Source: Actinomycetes bacterium (GTDB lineage: Bacteria > Actinomycetota > Acidimicrobiia > Acidimicrobiales > Microtrichaceae). Taken from it: a stretch of 23,900 nucleotides of DNA. A program made the position numbers and the translations under genes. The stretch covers positions 1-23,900 of the forward strand of contig JAEZFI010000219.1 of NCBI GenBank assembly GCA_023437745.1, in the 5' to 3' direction. Each line of letters starts with the position of its first letter. Positions within the stretch are counted from its first letter, which is position 1. Shown piece after piece: positions 6,183-14,203 of this stretch. The notes below the pieces were generated by a model. It was given only the letters and a program-made list of their open reading frames with translations, was not told where the DNA came from and did no database searches.

Positions 6183-7280
6183 ATGACCACCACGCCGCGA
6201 CCCCTCGCCGCCGTCGTCCTTGCCGCGGGCGAGGGCTCCCGGATGAAGTCCGAGCGCCCCAAGCCCCTCCACTACCTGTGCGGGCGACCGATGCTCATGT
6301 ACGTCCTCGACAGCCTGCGGCTGGTCGCACCCGAGCGAGCGGTGATCGTGGTCGGCCACAAGGCCGAGCGGGTCACCAAGAAGATCTCCGACGCCGAGAC
6401 GGGTCTCCGGCTCGAGTTCGTCGAGCAACGGGTGCAGCGCGGCACCGGTGACGCCGCGATGGTCGGGCTCGTGGGGGTGCCCGACGACAGCGACGACGGC
6501 GACGTCATCGTGATGCCGGGCGACGCCCCCCTGCTGCGCCGTGAGACCATCGCCGCCCTCGTCGAGCAGCACCGGCAGACGGACGCCGCCGCGACCCTCC
6601 TGACCGCGGAGATGGACGACCCCTCCGGGTACGGACGGGTGGTGCGCGGTCGGGACGACCGCGTCGTGCGCGTCGTCGAGCACGGCGACGCGACCGACGA
6701 GGAGTTGGCGATCCGCGAGATCAACACCTCGATCTACGTGTTCCGCCGGTCCCTGCTGGCGCCGGCGCTCCGCCGCCTCGAGCCGGACAACGCCCAGGGC
6801 GAGTACTACCTGACCGACGTGGTGTCCGTCCTGAGCGACGCCGGCTACCAGGTCGCCGCGCTCGTGGCCGACGATGCCCTCGAGCCATCCGGCGTGAACG
6901 ACCGCCTCCAGCTCGCCGCGGCGGAGTCCGAGCTCCGGCGCCGCACCAACGAGCGGCTCCTCCGGTCCGGCGTCACGATGCTGGACCCGGCCAACACCTA
7001 CGTCGACACGACGGTCTCGGTCGGGCGTGACGTCACGATCTTCCCGGGCACGATCCTGCAGGGCGACACCGTGATCGGGGACGGCACCGAGCTGGGGCCG
7101 GACACGCGGCTCGTCGACTGCTCGATCGGGTCCAACTGCGTGCTCGAGCAGACGTCGGGGCGGCAGGCGACCGTCGGGGACGGCTGCCGTGTGGGCCCGT
7201 TCGCCGTGCTGGCACCGGGCTCGAAGCTGCCTGACGACCTCTCGACGGGACCGTTCTACACTTCACGGGCCGACGCCTAG
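6183..7280 (+). CDS. glmU: GlmU-type UDP-N-acetylglucosamine pyrophosphorylase lacking the acetyltransferase half
   Basis: The uridylyltransferase domain of GlmU makes UDP-GlcNAc from GlcNAc-1-P and UTP for peptidoglycan synthesis. Present are VVLAAGEGSRMKSERPKPLH (11-30), QRGTGDAA (85-92), MPGDAPLL (111-118), NTSIYVF (181-187), NAQGEYYLTD (203-212) and the metal-site Asn in GVND (237-240). A left-handed beta-helix begins at about 270 but the protein ends at 365. Full GlmU is about 456-495 residues, and the missing part carries the acetyltransferase active site (the residues equivalent to E. coli R333 onward, including the catalytic His). prs begins 11 bases later, so no remnant remains. The start is ATG 6183, with GGAG 4 bases upstream. 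The track-length extension into the tRNA is not used. Confidence 0.9.
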   Translation: MTTTPRPLAAVVLAAGEGSRMKSERPKPLHYLCGRPMLMYVLDSLRLVAPERAVIVVGHKAERVTKKISDAETGLRLEFVEQRVQRGTGDAAMVGLVGVPDDSDDGDVIVMPGDAPLLRRETIAALVEQHRQTDAAATLLTAEMDDPSGYGRVVRGRDDRVVRVVEHGDATDEELAIREINTSIYVFRRSLLAPALRRLEPDNAQGEYYLTDVVSVLSDAGYQVAALVADDALEPSGVNDRLQLAAAESELRRRTNERLLRSGVTMLDPANTYVDTTVSVGRDVTIFPGTILQGDTVIGDGTELGPDTRLVDCSIGSNCVLEQTSGRQATVGDGCRVGPFAVLAPGSKLPDDLSTGPFYTSRADA

Positions 7281-7290
7281 GGGAACCCTC

Positions 7291-8271
7291 ATGGAACTGA
7301 TCACTCGCAAGCGACTTCACCTCGTTGCAGGGCGGGTGAACCGTCCGCTCGCCGAGGAGGTGGCCGAGCGACTCGGTGTCGAGCTCGGCGACGTCAACAT
7401 CGCCGAGTTCGCGAACGGCGAGCTGCACTGCCGGTTCGGCGAGTCCATCCGCGGCGCCGACGTGTTCATCTTCCAGGGGCACACCACGGTCGACGGCATC
7501 TCGGTGAACGACGCGATCATGGAGCAGCTGATCATGGTCGACGCCGCCCGCCGGGCGTCGGCGAAGCGGATCACCGTGGTCGCCCCGTTCTTCGGGTACG
7601 GGCGGCAGGACCGCAAGGCCGAGGGCCGTGAGCCCATCACGGCGAAGCTCGTCGCGAACCTGTTCTCCGCCGCCGGGGCGAAGCGCCTCGTGTCGGTCGA
7701 CCTGCACTCGGGTCAGATCCAGGGGTTCTTCGACGGGCCGGTCGACCACCTCACCGCCATGCCGGTGCTGATCGACTGGATGTCCAAGTTGGGCGACGAC
7801 CTCGTGGTGGTGTCGCCCGACGCGGGCCGGGTGAAGGTCGCCGAGCGGTACGCGAACCAGCTCCACGCCGACATCGCCATCGTCCACAAGCGCCGGATCC
7901 GCGGCGAGAAGAACGCCGTCGAGGCGAAGGACGTCGTGGGCGAGGTCGCCGGGCGCACCTGCGTGCTGATCGACGACATGATCGACACCGCCGGCACGAT
8001 CGTCGCCGCCGCGGAACAGCTGGTCGACAAGGGCGCGTCGCGGGTCTACGCCGCCTGCACCCACGGCGTGTTCTCCGGTCCGGCCATCGACCGCCTGAAG
8101 AACTCGGTGCTCGAGAAGGTCGTGATCACCAACACGCTGCCCCTCACGCCGGACAAGCAGATCGACAAGATCGAGGTCCTGTCCGCGGCGGGCATCATCG
8201 CCGACGCCATCGACGCCGTCTTCGAGGACACGTCGGTCTCCGAGATCTTCGGCGGCCAGAACCAGCACTGA
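7291..8271 (+). CDS. prs: Ribose-phosphate pyrophosphokinase (PRPP synthetase)
   Basis: Prs converts ribose-5-phosphate and ATP to PRPP, the precursor for nucleotides, His, Trp and, in Actinobacteria, cell-wall decaprenyl-phospho-sugars. The 326-residue product has class I features: FANGELHCRFGESIRGADVF, the flexible loop YGRQDRKAEGREPITAK, the metal-binding VSVDLHSGQIQGFFDGPVDH, and the PRPP-binding loop VLIDDMIDTAGTI. The ATG at 7291 has AGGGGAA about 6 bases upstream, overlapping the glmU stop region. The glmU-prs-rplY-pth order is typical for Actinobacteria. Confidence 0.97.
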   Translation: MELITRKRLHLVAGRVNRPLAEEVAERLGVELGDVNIAEFANGELHCRFGESIRGADVFIFQGHTTVDGISVNDAIMEQLIMVDAARRASAKRITVVAPFFGYGRQDRKAEGREPITAKLVANLFSAAGAKRLVSVDLHSGQIQGFFDGPVDHLTAMPVLIDWMSKLGDDLVVVSPDAGRVKVAERYANQLHADIAIVHKRRIRGEKNAVEAKDVVGEVAGRTCVLIDDMIDTAGTIVAAAEQLVDKGASRVYAACTHGVFSGPAIDRLKNSVLEKVVITNTLPLTPDKQIDKIEVLSAAGIIADAIDAVFEDTSVSEIFGGQNQH

Positions 8272-8286
8272 CTGCTGCTCCGCCGG

Positions 8287-8317
8287 TTGGAGACCGGGTG
8301 GGTCCGACCGGTACACT
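8287..8317 (+). promoter_or_regulatory. Candidate promoter for rplY
   Basis: TTGGAG (8287-8292) and TACACT (8312-8317), separated by 19 bases, lie in the 112-base gap between prs and rplY. Transcription would start near 8324, giving a leader of about 60 bases. No other structure was noted in the gap. Confidence 0.45.
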
Positions 8318-8383
8318 CGCTCTTCGCCCTCGCGCCGTCGCGCGTCCGGGCACCGCTCGAACCGCGCGCAGGAGATCCCTCAG

Positions 8384-9040
8384 ATGAACGTCGTCCCCCT
8401 CACCGCAGAGACCGGCCGCGAGACCGGCACCGGTACCTCCCGTCGTCTGCGGGCCGAGGGCCGCATCCCGGCGACCGTCTACGGCCTGGGCTCCGAGCCG
8501 ACCTCGGTGACCGTCGTCCGCAGCGACGTGCGCCGTGCGCTGTCGACCCCGGCCGGCATGAACGCCCTCATCGAGCTCAGCTTCGACGGCACCAAGCAGT
8601 ACACCCTGGTGAAGGAGCTGCAGCGCCACCCGGTGCGTCGTGACCCGATCCACCTCGACTTCCAGCGCATCGACCCCGAGGTCCCGATGCACGTGACCGT
8701 GCCGATCGTGATGACCGGTGAGGCCAAGAAGGTCACGTCGAACGGCGGCATGATCGACCAGACGCTCACGGCGCTGCACGTGTCGGTGCGTCCCGACTCG
8801 ATCCCGAACGAGTTCCGCATCGACATCTCCAACATGGAGGTGGACGACGTCCTCACCGTCGCCGACCTCACGCTGCCCGACGGCGTGCACGTCGACATCG
8901 ACATGGACACCGCGGTCGTGACCGCGTCGCTCACCCGTGCGGCCATCGTGGCGGCGCGCGTGGCGGCTGGCGGTGTCGACGAGGACGCCGAAGGTGCCGG
9001 CGACGCCGAAGCGGGCGACGCCGAAGCCGCATCTGAGTGA
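8384..9040 (+). CDS. rplY: 50S ribosomal protein bL25, long Ctc/TL5 form
   Basis: bL25 binds 5S rRNA in the large subunit. The 218 residues contain the N-terminal 5S-binding domain (about 1-95: LTAETGRETGTG, RRLRAEGRIPATVYG, VRRDPIHLDFQRI). The C-terminal TL5/Ctc beta-domain follows (about 100-190: MHVTVPIVMTGEA, IPNEFRIDISNMEVDDVLTV). It ends in an acidic Ala/Glu/Asp-rich tail with short repeats of GDAEA type, common in actinobacterial Ctc proteins. The ATG at 8384 has a good GGAG about 10 bases upstream. The next gene, pth, follows after 11 bases. Confidence 0.96.
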   Translation: MNVVPLTAETGRETGTGTSRRLRAEGRIPATVYGLGSEPTSVTVVRSDVRRALSTPAGMNALIELSFDGTKQYTLVKELQRHPVRRDPIHLDFQRIDPEVPMHVTVPIVMTGEAKKVTSNGGMIDQTLTALHVSVRPDSIPNEFRIDISNMEVDDVLTVADLTLPDGVHVDIDMDTAVVTASLTRAAIVAARVAAGGVDEDAEGAGDAEAGDAEAASE

Positions 9041-9051
9041 ACCGCTGAGCG

Positions 9052-9693
9052 GTGGCGCTGGGTCGACGGGCGACGAACGCGCCTGAGCGCCGGGGCACGC
9101 CGTTCGACCTGCTCGTGGTGGGCCTCGGCAACCCGGGCCGCCAGTACGCCGGCACACGGCACAACGTGGGCGCGGACGTCGTGGACGTCCTCGCCGAGCG
9201 CGGCGGCGAGCGCCTCAAGGCCTCGAAGGACGCGGATGCCCTCGTCGCCGAGGTGCGCATCGGCACGGCGCGGGTGGCGCTCGCCTTCCCGTCGACCTAC
9301 ATGAACGACTCGGGTCGCGCCGTCGCGCCGTTGACCCGTCGCTACGGCATCGACGACCCGGCGAAGCTCGTCGTCGTCCACGACGAGCTGGACCTCCCGC
9401 CCGGTCGTCTGAAGGTGAAGGTCGGCGGCGGGTTGGCGGGGCACAACGGTCTCCGCTCGATCCGCGACCACCTCCACACCACGGACTTCGTGCGCATCCG
9501 CATCGGCGTGGGGAAGCCTCCGGGCGGCGCCGCGAAGGGCGTCGACCACGTCCTGGCCGCACCGTCGAAGGCCGATCGGGAGCTGCTGGCCGTCTGCGTC
9601 CAGGAGGCGGCGGACGCCGTCGAGGCGATCCTGACCGAGGGCCCCGACGCAGCGATGGCCCGGTTCAACCAGCGGGGAGCCGACGTCACGTGA
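9052..9693 (+). CDS. pth: Peptidyl-tRNA hydrolase
   Basis: Pth releases tRNA from peptidyl-tRNA that drops off the ribosome. The 213-residue protein has VVGLGNPGRQYAGTRHNVG, with the substrate Asn and the catalytic His37. It also has PSTYMNDSG, VVHDELDLPPG with the Asp near residue 110 that orients the His, GGLAGHNGLRSI, and FVRIRIGVGKP. GTG 9052 is the chosen start. It leaves a short extra N-terminus of about 17 residues before the conserved domain, so a start a few codons later cannot be excluded. A small perfect inverted repeat (CCGCT-g-AGCGG, 9042-9052) spans the gap after rplY and touches the start codon. The stop overlaps the mfd GTG by 4 bases. Confidence 0.95.
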   Translation: MALGRRATNAPERRGTPFDLLVVGLGNPGRQYAGTRHNVGADVVDVLAERGGERLKASKDADALVAEVRIGTARVALAFPSTYMNDSGRAVAPLTRRYGIDDPAKLVVVHDELDLPPGRLKVKVGGGLAGHNGLRSIRDHLHTTDFVRIRIGVGKPPGGAAKGVDHVLAAPSKADRELLAVCVQEAADAVEAILTEGPDAAMARFNQRGADVT

Positions 9694-12600
9694 GCGAGAC
9701 CGTCCTCGCCGCCGAGGGCGCGCTGGTCGGGCTCGAACGCCGGCTGACCGACATCCCGGCGCTGACGGCGGTCCTCGGCCGCCGGTCGGCGGTGCTGGCG
9801 GTGGCGGACCGGGCCCGCGCCGCGACCGTGTCGGGCGTGGCGGCGATCGCCACCCGTCGGCCCATCGTCGTCGTGGTGCCGACGAGCGCCGAGGCCGAGG
9901 CGCTCGGCAGCGACCTGGCGACGTGGATGGGCGCCGACTGCGTCGAGGTCTTCCCGGCCTGGGAGACGCTGCCCTTCGAGCGGGTCAGCCCCCAGGTGGA
10001 GACGATGGGCCGTCGGAGCCGTGTGGCCTGGCGCCTCCACACCCCGGACCGCCGTCCCGACGTCGTGGTGACCTCGGCGCGGGCGATGGTGCAGCGCCTC
10101 GGCCCGCACGTCGGCGAGGTCGAGCCGGTGGTCGTGACGCCGGGCGCCCAGCTGGACCCCGAGGAGCTCGTGCGAACCCTCGTGGCCGAGGGCTACCGGC
10201 GTGAGCAGCAGGTCGAGCACCGCGGCGAGGTCGCGGTGCGGGGCTCGATCGTCGACGTGTTCCCGTCGACCGCGTCGGTCCCCGTCCGCATCGACCTGTG
10301 GGGTGACGAGGTCGACCGCCTGACCGAGTTCGCGGTCGCCGACCAGCGCTCCACGATCGACCGCGACCGCGTCGAGATCTTCCCGTGCCGAGAGCTCCTC
10401 CCGACCGGCGACGTGCGAGCACGTGCCGAGGCGCTCGTGGCCTCCGAGCCCTGGGGTCGGGACCAGTGGGAGCGCATCCGCGAGGGTCAGACGTTCGACG
10501 GGATGGAGTCCTGGCTCCCGTGGCTCTGCGAGACGGACACCGTCCTCACGGACCTGCTCGACGACGACTCGCAGGTCATCGTGTGCGAGCCCCGACGGGT
10601 CCGGGACCGCGCCGCCGACATCGTCGCCGAGGAGCAGGACCTCGCTCGCACCCTCGCGGCATCGTGGGGCGCAGGCGACCGCAACCTGCCCGACCTGCAC
10701 CTCGACGTCGAGGAGGTGCTCGGTCGTTGCCGGGCGTCGATGTTGACGCTCCTTCCGACCGCCGAGGGACCCGACACGCCCAGCGTCTCGACCGGTGCCT
10801 GGCTCCCCGTCGCCCCCGACGGCATCCGCCTGATGGGCCAGGTCCGCGAGCTGCTGTCGGCGGGCCACCGCGTGGTCGTGACCGCCGACCGTGCCGAGTC
10901 GGCCGACCGCCTCGACCGGATCCTGAAATCCCACGGGTTCGTGTTCGAGCGGGTCGACGGCCCGGGCGCGAGGTTCGGTGGTGCCGGCGGGATGATCGTC
11001 GCCGGTGCCCCGCTCGAGCACGGCGTGATCCTGCCCGAGGCGGAGCTGGCCATCCTCGCCGAGTCGGACCTCACGGGTCGCCGGCGGGCCCGGCGCAAGG
11101 ACCGCGCCCAGACCCGCGCGGTGCAGGGCTTCTTCGACGACCTCGCCGTCGGCAGCTACGTCGTCCACCAGACGCACGGCATCGCCCGGTTCGGGGGCAT
11201 GGTCACGCGCGCCATCGGTGGCGTGGAGCGCGACTACCTGCTCCTCGAGTACCGGGGTGAGGACAAGCTGTACGTGCCGTCGGACCAGATCGAGTCGATC
11301 CGGATCCACACCGGTGCCGAGACGCCCCGCCTCAACAAGATGGGCGGCAGCGAGTTCGCCCGGACCAAGGCCAGCGTCCGCGCCGAGGTCACCCGGATCG
11401 CGCAGGAGCTGGTCGTCCTCTACCAGAAGCGCCGGCAGGCCAAGGGCTTCCAGTTCTCGCCGGACACCGCGTGGCAGCGGGAGATGGAGGAGGCGTTCCC
11501 GTTCGACGAGACGCCCGACCAGCTGACCGCCATCGCCGACGTGAAGGCCGACATGGAATCGCCGATGCCGATGGACCGCCTGGTGTGCGGCGACGTCGGC
11601 TTCGGCAAGACGGAGGTCGCGATCCGCGCCGCCTTCAAGGCGGTGCAGGACGGGAAGCAGGTGGCGGTCCTCGTGCCGACGACGCTCCTGGCGCAGCAGC
11701 ACTTCACGAACTTCGCCGAGCGGTTCGACCCGTTCGGCGTCCGGGTCGAGGTCCTCAGCCGGTTCCTCACCGCGGCGCAGGCCAAGAAGGTCGTCGAGTC
11801 GGTCGCCAAGGGCGAGGTCGACGTCATCATCGGGACGCATCGCCTCCTCAGCTCCGACGTCGTCTACAAGGACCTCGGCCTCCTGGTCGTCGACGAGGAG
11901 CAGCGCTTCGGCGTCAGCCACAAGGAGGCGATCAAGACCTTGTCCACGTCGGTGGACGTCCTGACGATGACCGCCACGCCGATCCCCCGGACCCTCGAGA
12001 TGAGCCTGACCGGCATCCGCGACCTCTCGCTGCTCAACACCCCGCCGGTCGATCGCCAGCCGATCCTGACCTACGTGGGCGAGTACGACGAGCGGGCGGT
12101 CGCCGAGGCGATCCGTCGGGAGCTCCTGCGCGAGGGCCAGGTGTTCTTCGTGCACAACCGCGTGTCGGACATCGAGCAGGCGGCGGAGCGGATCCGCGAG
12201 ATGGTGCCCGAGGCCCGGGTCACGATCGGCCACGGGCAGATGGACGAGGCGCTGCTCGAGCAGGTGGTGTTCGACTTCTGGGAGGGGCGCTCCGACGTCC
12301 TCGTGTGCACCACGATCATCGAGTCGGGGATCGACATGCCCACGGTGAACACGCTCGTCGTCGACCGGGCCGACATGCTGGGCCTGGGCCAGCTGCACCA
12401 GCTGCGGGGTCGTGTCGGCCGAGCCGGCAGCCGGGCCTACGCCTATCTCTTCCACCCGAAGGACCGCACGCTCTCCGAAGAGGCGTACGAGCGGCTGCGG
12501 ACGATCGGCGAGGCGACCGAGCTGGGCTCGGGCTTCCGGATCGCCATGCGCGACCTCGAGATCCGCGGCGCCGGCAACCTGCTCGGCACGGGGCAGTCCG

Positions 12601-13151
12601 GGCACGTGGCCTCGGTCGGGTACGACATGTACGTCCAGATGGTGTCCGAGGCGCTGGGCGAGCTGAGCGGTGAGACGGTGGTCGAGCCGAGCGAGATCCG
12701 GATCGAGGTGCCGGTCGACGCGCACCTGCCGACGGCGTACGTGAGCCGCGAGGACCAGCGGCTCGAGGCCTACCGGCGTCTCGCCGAGGTGAAGTCCGAC
12801 GCCGACGTCGTGGACATCGAGTCGGAGTGGGTCGACCGGTACGGGCCCGTGCCGGCCGCCGCGGCCCGCCTCCTCGACATCGCCCGCATCCGGGTCGAAT
12901 GCCTGCGCACGGGCGTGACCGAGGTCGTCGTCACGAAGTCGACGGGCATCGGCGGGCCGCCCTGGATCGCCCGGCTGACACCGCTGAAGCTGCTGATGTC
13001 GAAGCAGATGCGCCTGGAGCGGACGCGCAAGGGCGCCGTCGTGAAGCCCGACGCACAGGAGGTCCAGGTCCCCGTCAAGGGCGGCGACCAGTTGATCCCC
13101 GATCTGCTCGCGTTCTTCGAGGAGTTCGTCCCGCCCGACGACGGGGCCTGA
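9690..13151 (+). CDS. mfd: Transcription-repair coupling factor Mfd
   Basis: Mfd removes RNA polymerase stalled at DNA lesions and recruits UvrA. The 1153-residue protein has the UvrB-homology N-terminal region (FPAWETLPFERVSP, VVVTSARAMVQ, GSIVDVFP). The CarD-like RNA-polymerase-interaction domain follows (GSYVVHQTHGIARFGGM at about 488-504, YLLLEYRGEDKLYVP). The RecG-like translocase has the Walker A loop GDVGFGKTE (Lys near 638), the DEEQ box VVDEEQRFGV, TATPIPRTLEMSL, and QLRGRVGRAGSRAYAY. The regulatory C-terminal D7 domain completes it. Its length is typical. The GTG start overlaps the pth stop (GTGA). Confidence 0.97.
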   Translation: MSETVLAAEGALVGLERRLTDIPALTAVLGRRSAVLAVADRARAATVSGVAAIATRRPIVVVVPTSAEAEALGSDLATWMGADCVEVFPAWETLPFERVSPQVETMGRRSRVAWRLHTPDRRPDVVVTSARAMVQRLGPHVGEVEPVVVTPGAQLDPEELVRTLVAEGYRREQQVEHRGEVAVRGSIVDVFPSTASVPVRIDLWGDEVDRLTEFAVADQRSTIDRDRVEIFPCRELLPTGDVRARAEALVASEPWGRDQWERIREGQTFDGMESWLPWLCETDTVLTDLLDDDSQVIVCEPRRVRDRAADIVAEEQDLARTLAASWGAGDRNLPDLHLDVEEVLGRCRASMLTLLPTAEGPDTPSVSTGAWLPVAPDGIRLMGQVRELLSAGHRVVVTADRAESADRLDRILKSHGFVFERVDGPGARFGGAGGMIVAGAPLEHGVILPEAELAILAESDLTGRRRARRKDRAQTRAVQGFFDDLAVGSYVVHQTHGIARFGGMVTRAIGGVERDYLLLEYRGEDKLYVPSDQIESIRIHTGAETPRLNKMGGSEFARTKASVRAEVTRIAQELVVLYQKRRQAKGFQFSPDTAWQREMEEAFPFDETPDQLTAIADVKADMESPMPMDRLVCGDVGFGKTEVAIRAAFKAVQDGKQVAVLVPTTLLAQQHFTNFAERFDPFGVRVEVLSRFLTAAQAKKVVESVAKGEVDVIIGTHRLLSSDVVYKDLGLLVVDEEQRFGVSHKEAIKTLSTSVDVLTMTATPIPRTLEMSLTGIRDLSLLNTPPVDRQPILTYVGEYDERAVAEAIRRELLREGQVFFVHNRVSDIEQAAERIREMVPEARVTIGHGQMDEALLEQVVFDFWEGRSDVLVCTTIIESGIDMPTVNTLVVDRADMLGLGQLHQLRGRVGRAGSRAYAYLFHPKDRTLSEEAYERLRTIGEATELGSGFRIAMRDLEIRGAGNLLGTGQSGHVASVGYDMYVQMVSEALGELSGETVVEPSEIRIEVPVDAHLPTAYVSREDQRLEAYRRLAEVKSDADVVDIESEWVDRYGPVPAAAARLLDIARIRVECLRTGVTEVVVTKSTGIGGPPWIARLTPLKLLMSKQMRLERTRKGAVVKPDAQEVQVPVKGGDQLIPDLLAFFEEFVPPDDGA

Positions 13152-13164
13152 ACCGGCAAGGCAC

Positions 13165-13170
13165 TAACCT
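13165..13170 (+). promoter_or_regulatory. Candidate -10 element for the SurA_N-like lipoprotein
   Basis: TAACCT lies 9 bases before the GTG start at 13180, in the 28-base gap after mfd, and suggests a leaderless transcript. The surrounding 11-mer GCACTAACCTC (13161-13171) recurs exactly at 20412-20422, before the aldehyde dehydrogenase gene. No clear -35 is seen. Confidence 0.42.
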
Positions 13171-13179
13171 CGCCGCCTT

Positions 13180-14199
13180 GTGAAGCGGATCGCTGCGGTG
13201 TCGTTGCTCGTGCTGGCCCTCGTGGGAGCGGGGTGCGACGCGCTCGGTGACGGCGCGGCGGCGGTCGTCGACGGGCGCGAGATCACGATCGAGCAGGTCC
13301 GCCGGCTGTCCGAGGCGCTCAACGACCTGCCGAACGCCCAGCAGGTCGCAGTGGAGCAGGACGGCCGGCTCGACGGCACGCTCGCCCGGCGCTCCCTGAC
13401 CGGTCTGGTGGGGCTCGCCGTGGCGCAGTCGGCGCTCCGGTCGCTGGGCGAGGAGCCCTCGGCCGCGGACGCGGCAGCCGTCGACGCGCAGATGCAGGGG
13501 TTCAGCAGCGCCCCCGACGACGTCCGCGCGACGCTCCGGGCCGGCTTCGAGGCCACGGTCGCCCTCGACCGTGTGATCAGCGATCACTGGAGCTCCGCCC
13601 TCGGCCGCGCCGTGCTCGACCGCATCGAGAAGGACCTGGGGGAGGGCCCGCCGCCGGTCTGCGTGGACGGCTGGGTCGGGTCGGCGACCGGGGCCGACGA
13701 GGCGCTGCGGATCGTCCAGGGCGCGACCGTCGACCCCACCGCGGACCTCGAGGCCATCGGGTTCGCCGCACTGGGCCGTGACACCGAGCGCCGCTGCTTC
13801 GAGGACTCCGAGCTCTCGGCCATCCCGGCCGAGGTCGCCCAGGCGTTCGAGGCCGACGCCTCCGACGAGTTCCGCGTGGTGACCTTCGACGACCAGCAGG
13901 CCGGGCCGAGCGCGGTGGTGTTCCGCCCGATGGGCCGCCAGGCACTGCCCGACCGCAGCAGCGACGAGTTCAAGGCGGCCGCCGAGGAGTACCTCCGGCA
14001 GGTGTACCAGCAGGGCGGCGGTCTGACCGCCCGGGTCGCGCTCGACCTGGCCGACATCGTCATCGACTCCCGCTTCGGCTCCGGTCTGGACGAGGACTTC
14101 GTGGTGCTCCCACCGACCGCACCCCTGCAGCCCCCGTCCAAGTCCGCGCCGGAGCTCGTCGTCCCGGGGTCCCAGCCCACCGCCGCTTCCGGGGGCTGA
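13180..14199 (+). CDS. Lipoprotein with SurA N-terminal-like domain
   Basis: The product has 339 residues. The N-terminus MKRIAAVSLLVLALVGAGC is a lipoprotein signal, with the lipidated Cys at 19 (lipobox VGAGC, slightly off consensus at -3). It is followed by AAVVDGREITIEQVRRLSEAL, the typical opening of SurA_N/PpiC chaperone domains. A helical region continues to about 135. The middle has two Cys residues that could form a disulfide (VCVDGW and RRCFEDS), and the end is Pro/Ser-rich. No parvulin isomerase domain is evident, so a holdase-type chaperone for exported proteins is more likely than an active isomerase. Its place between mfd and mazG is seen in other Actinobacteria as far as I recall. 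It ends 4 bases before mazG. Confidence 0.78.
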   Translation: MKRIAAVSLLVLALVGAGCDALGDGAAAVVDGREITIEQVRRLSEALNDLPNAQQVAVEQDGRLDGTLARRSLTGLVGLAVAQSALRSLGEEPSAADAAAVDAQMQGFSSAPDDVRATLRAGFEATVALDRVISDHWSSALGRAVLDRIEKDLGEGPPPVCVDGWVGSATGADEALRIVQGATVDPTADLEAIGFAALGRDTERRCFEDSELSAIPAEVAQAFEADASDEFRVVTFDDQQAGPSAVVFRPMGRQALPDRSSDEFKAAAEEYLRQVYQQGGGLTARVALDLADIVIDSRFGSGLDEDFVVLPPTAPLQPPSKSAPELVVPGSQPTAASGG

Positions 14200-14203
14200 C
14201 CCG

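Noticed and set aside
7278..7300. Frameshift explaining the short GlmU
   Set aside because: Only 10 bases separate the stop from the prs ATG, and prs begins with its proper N-terminus, so no residual acetyltransferase sequence exists to be restored by a frameshift.
9342..12725. Very long open frame (over 1100 codons) on the minus strand opposite mfd
   Set aside because: It is antisense to a clear Mfd with all motifs. Its composition is His/Arg/Asp-rich shadow sequence typical of the opposite strand in very GC-rich genes.
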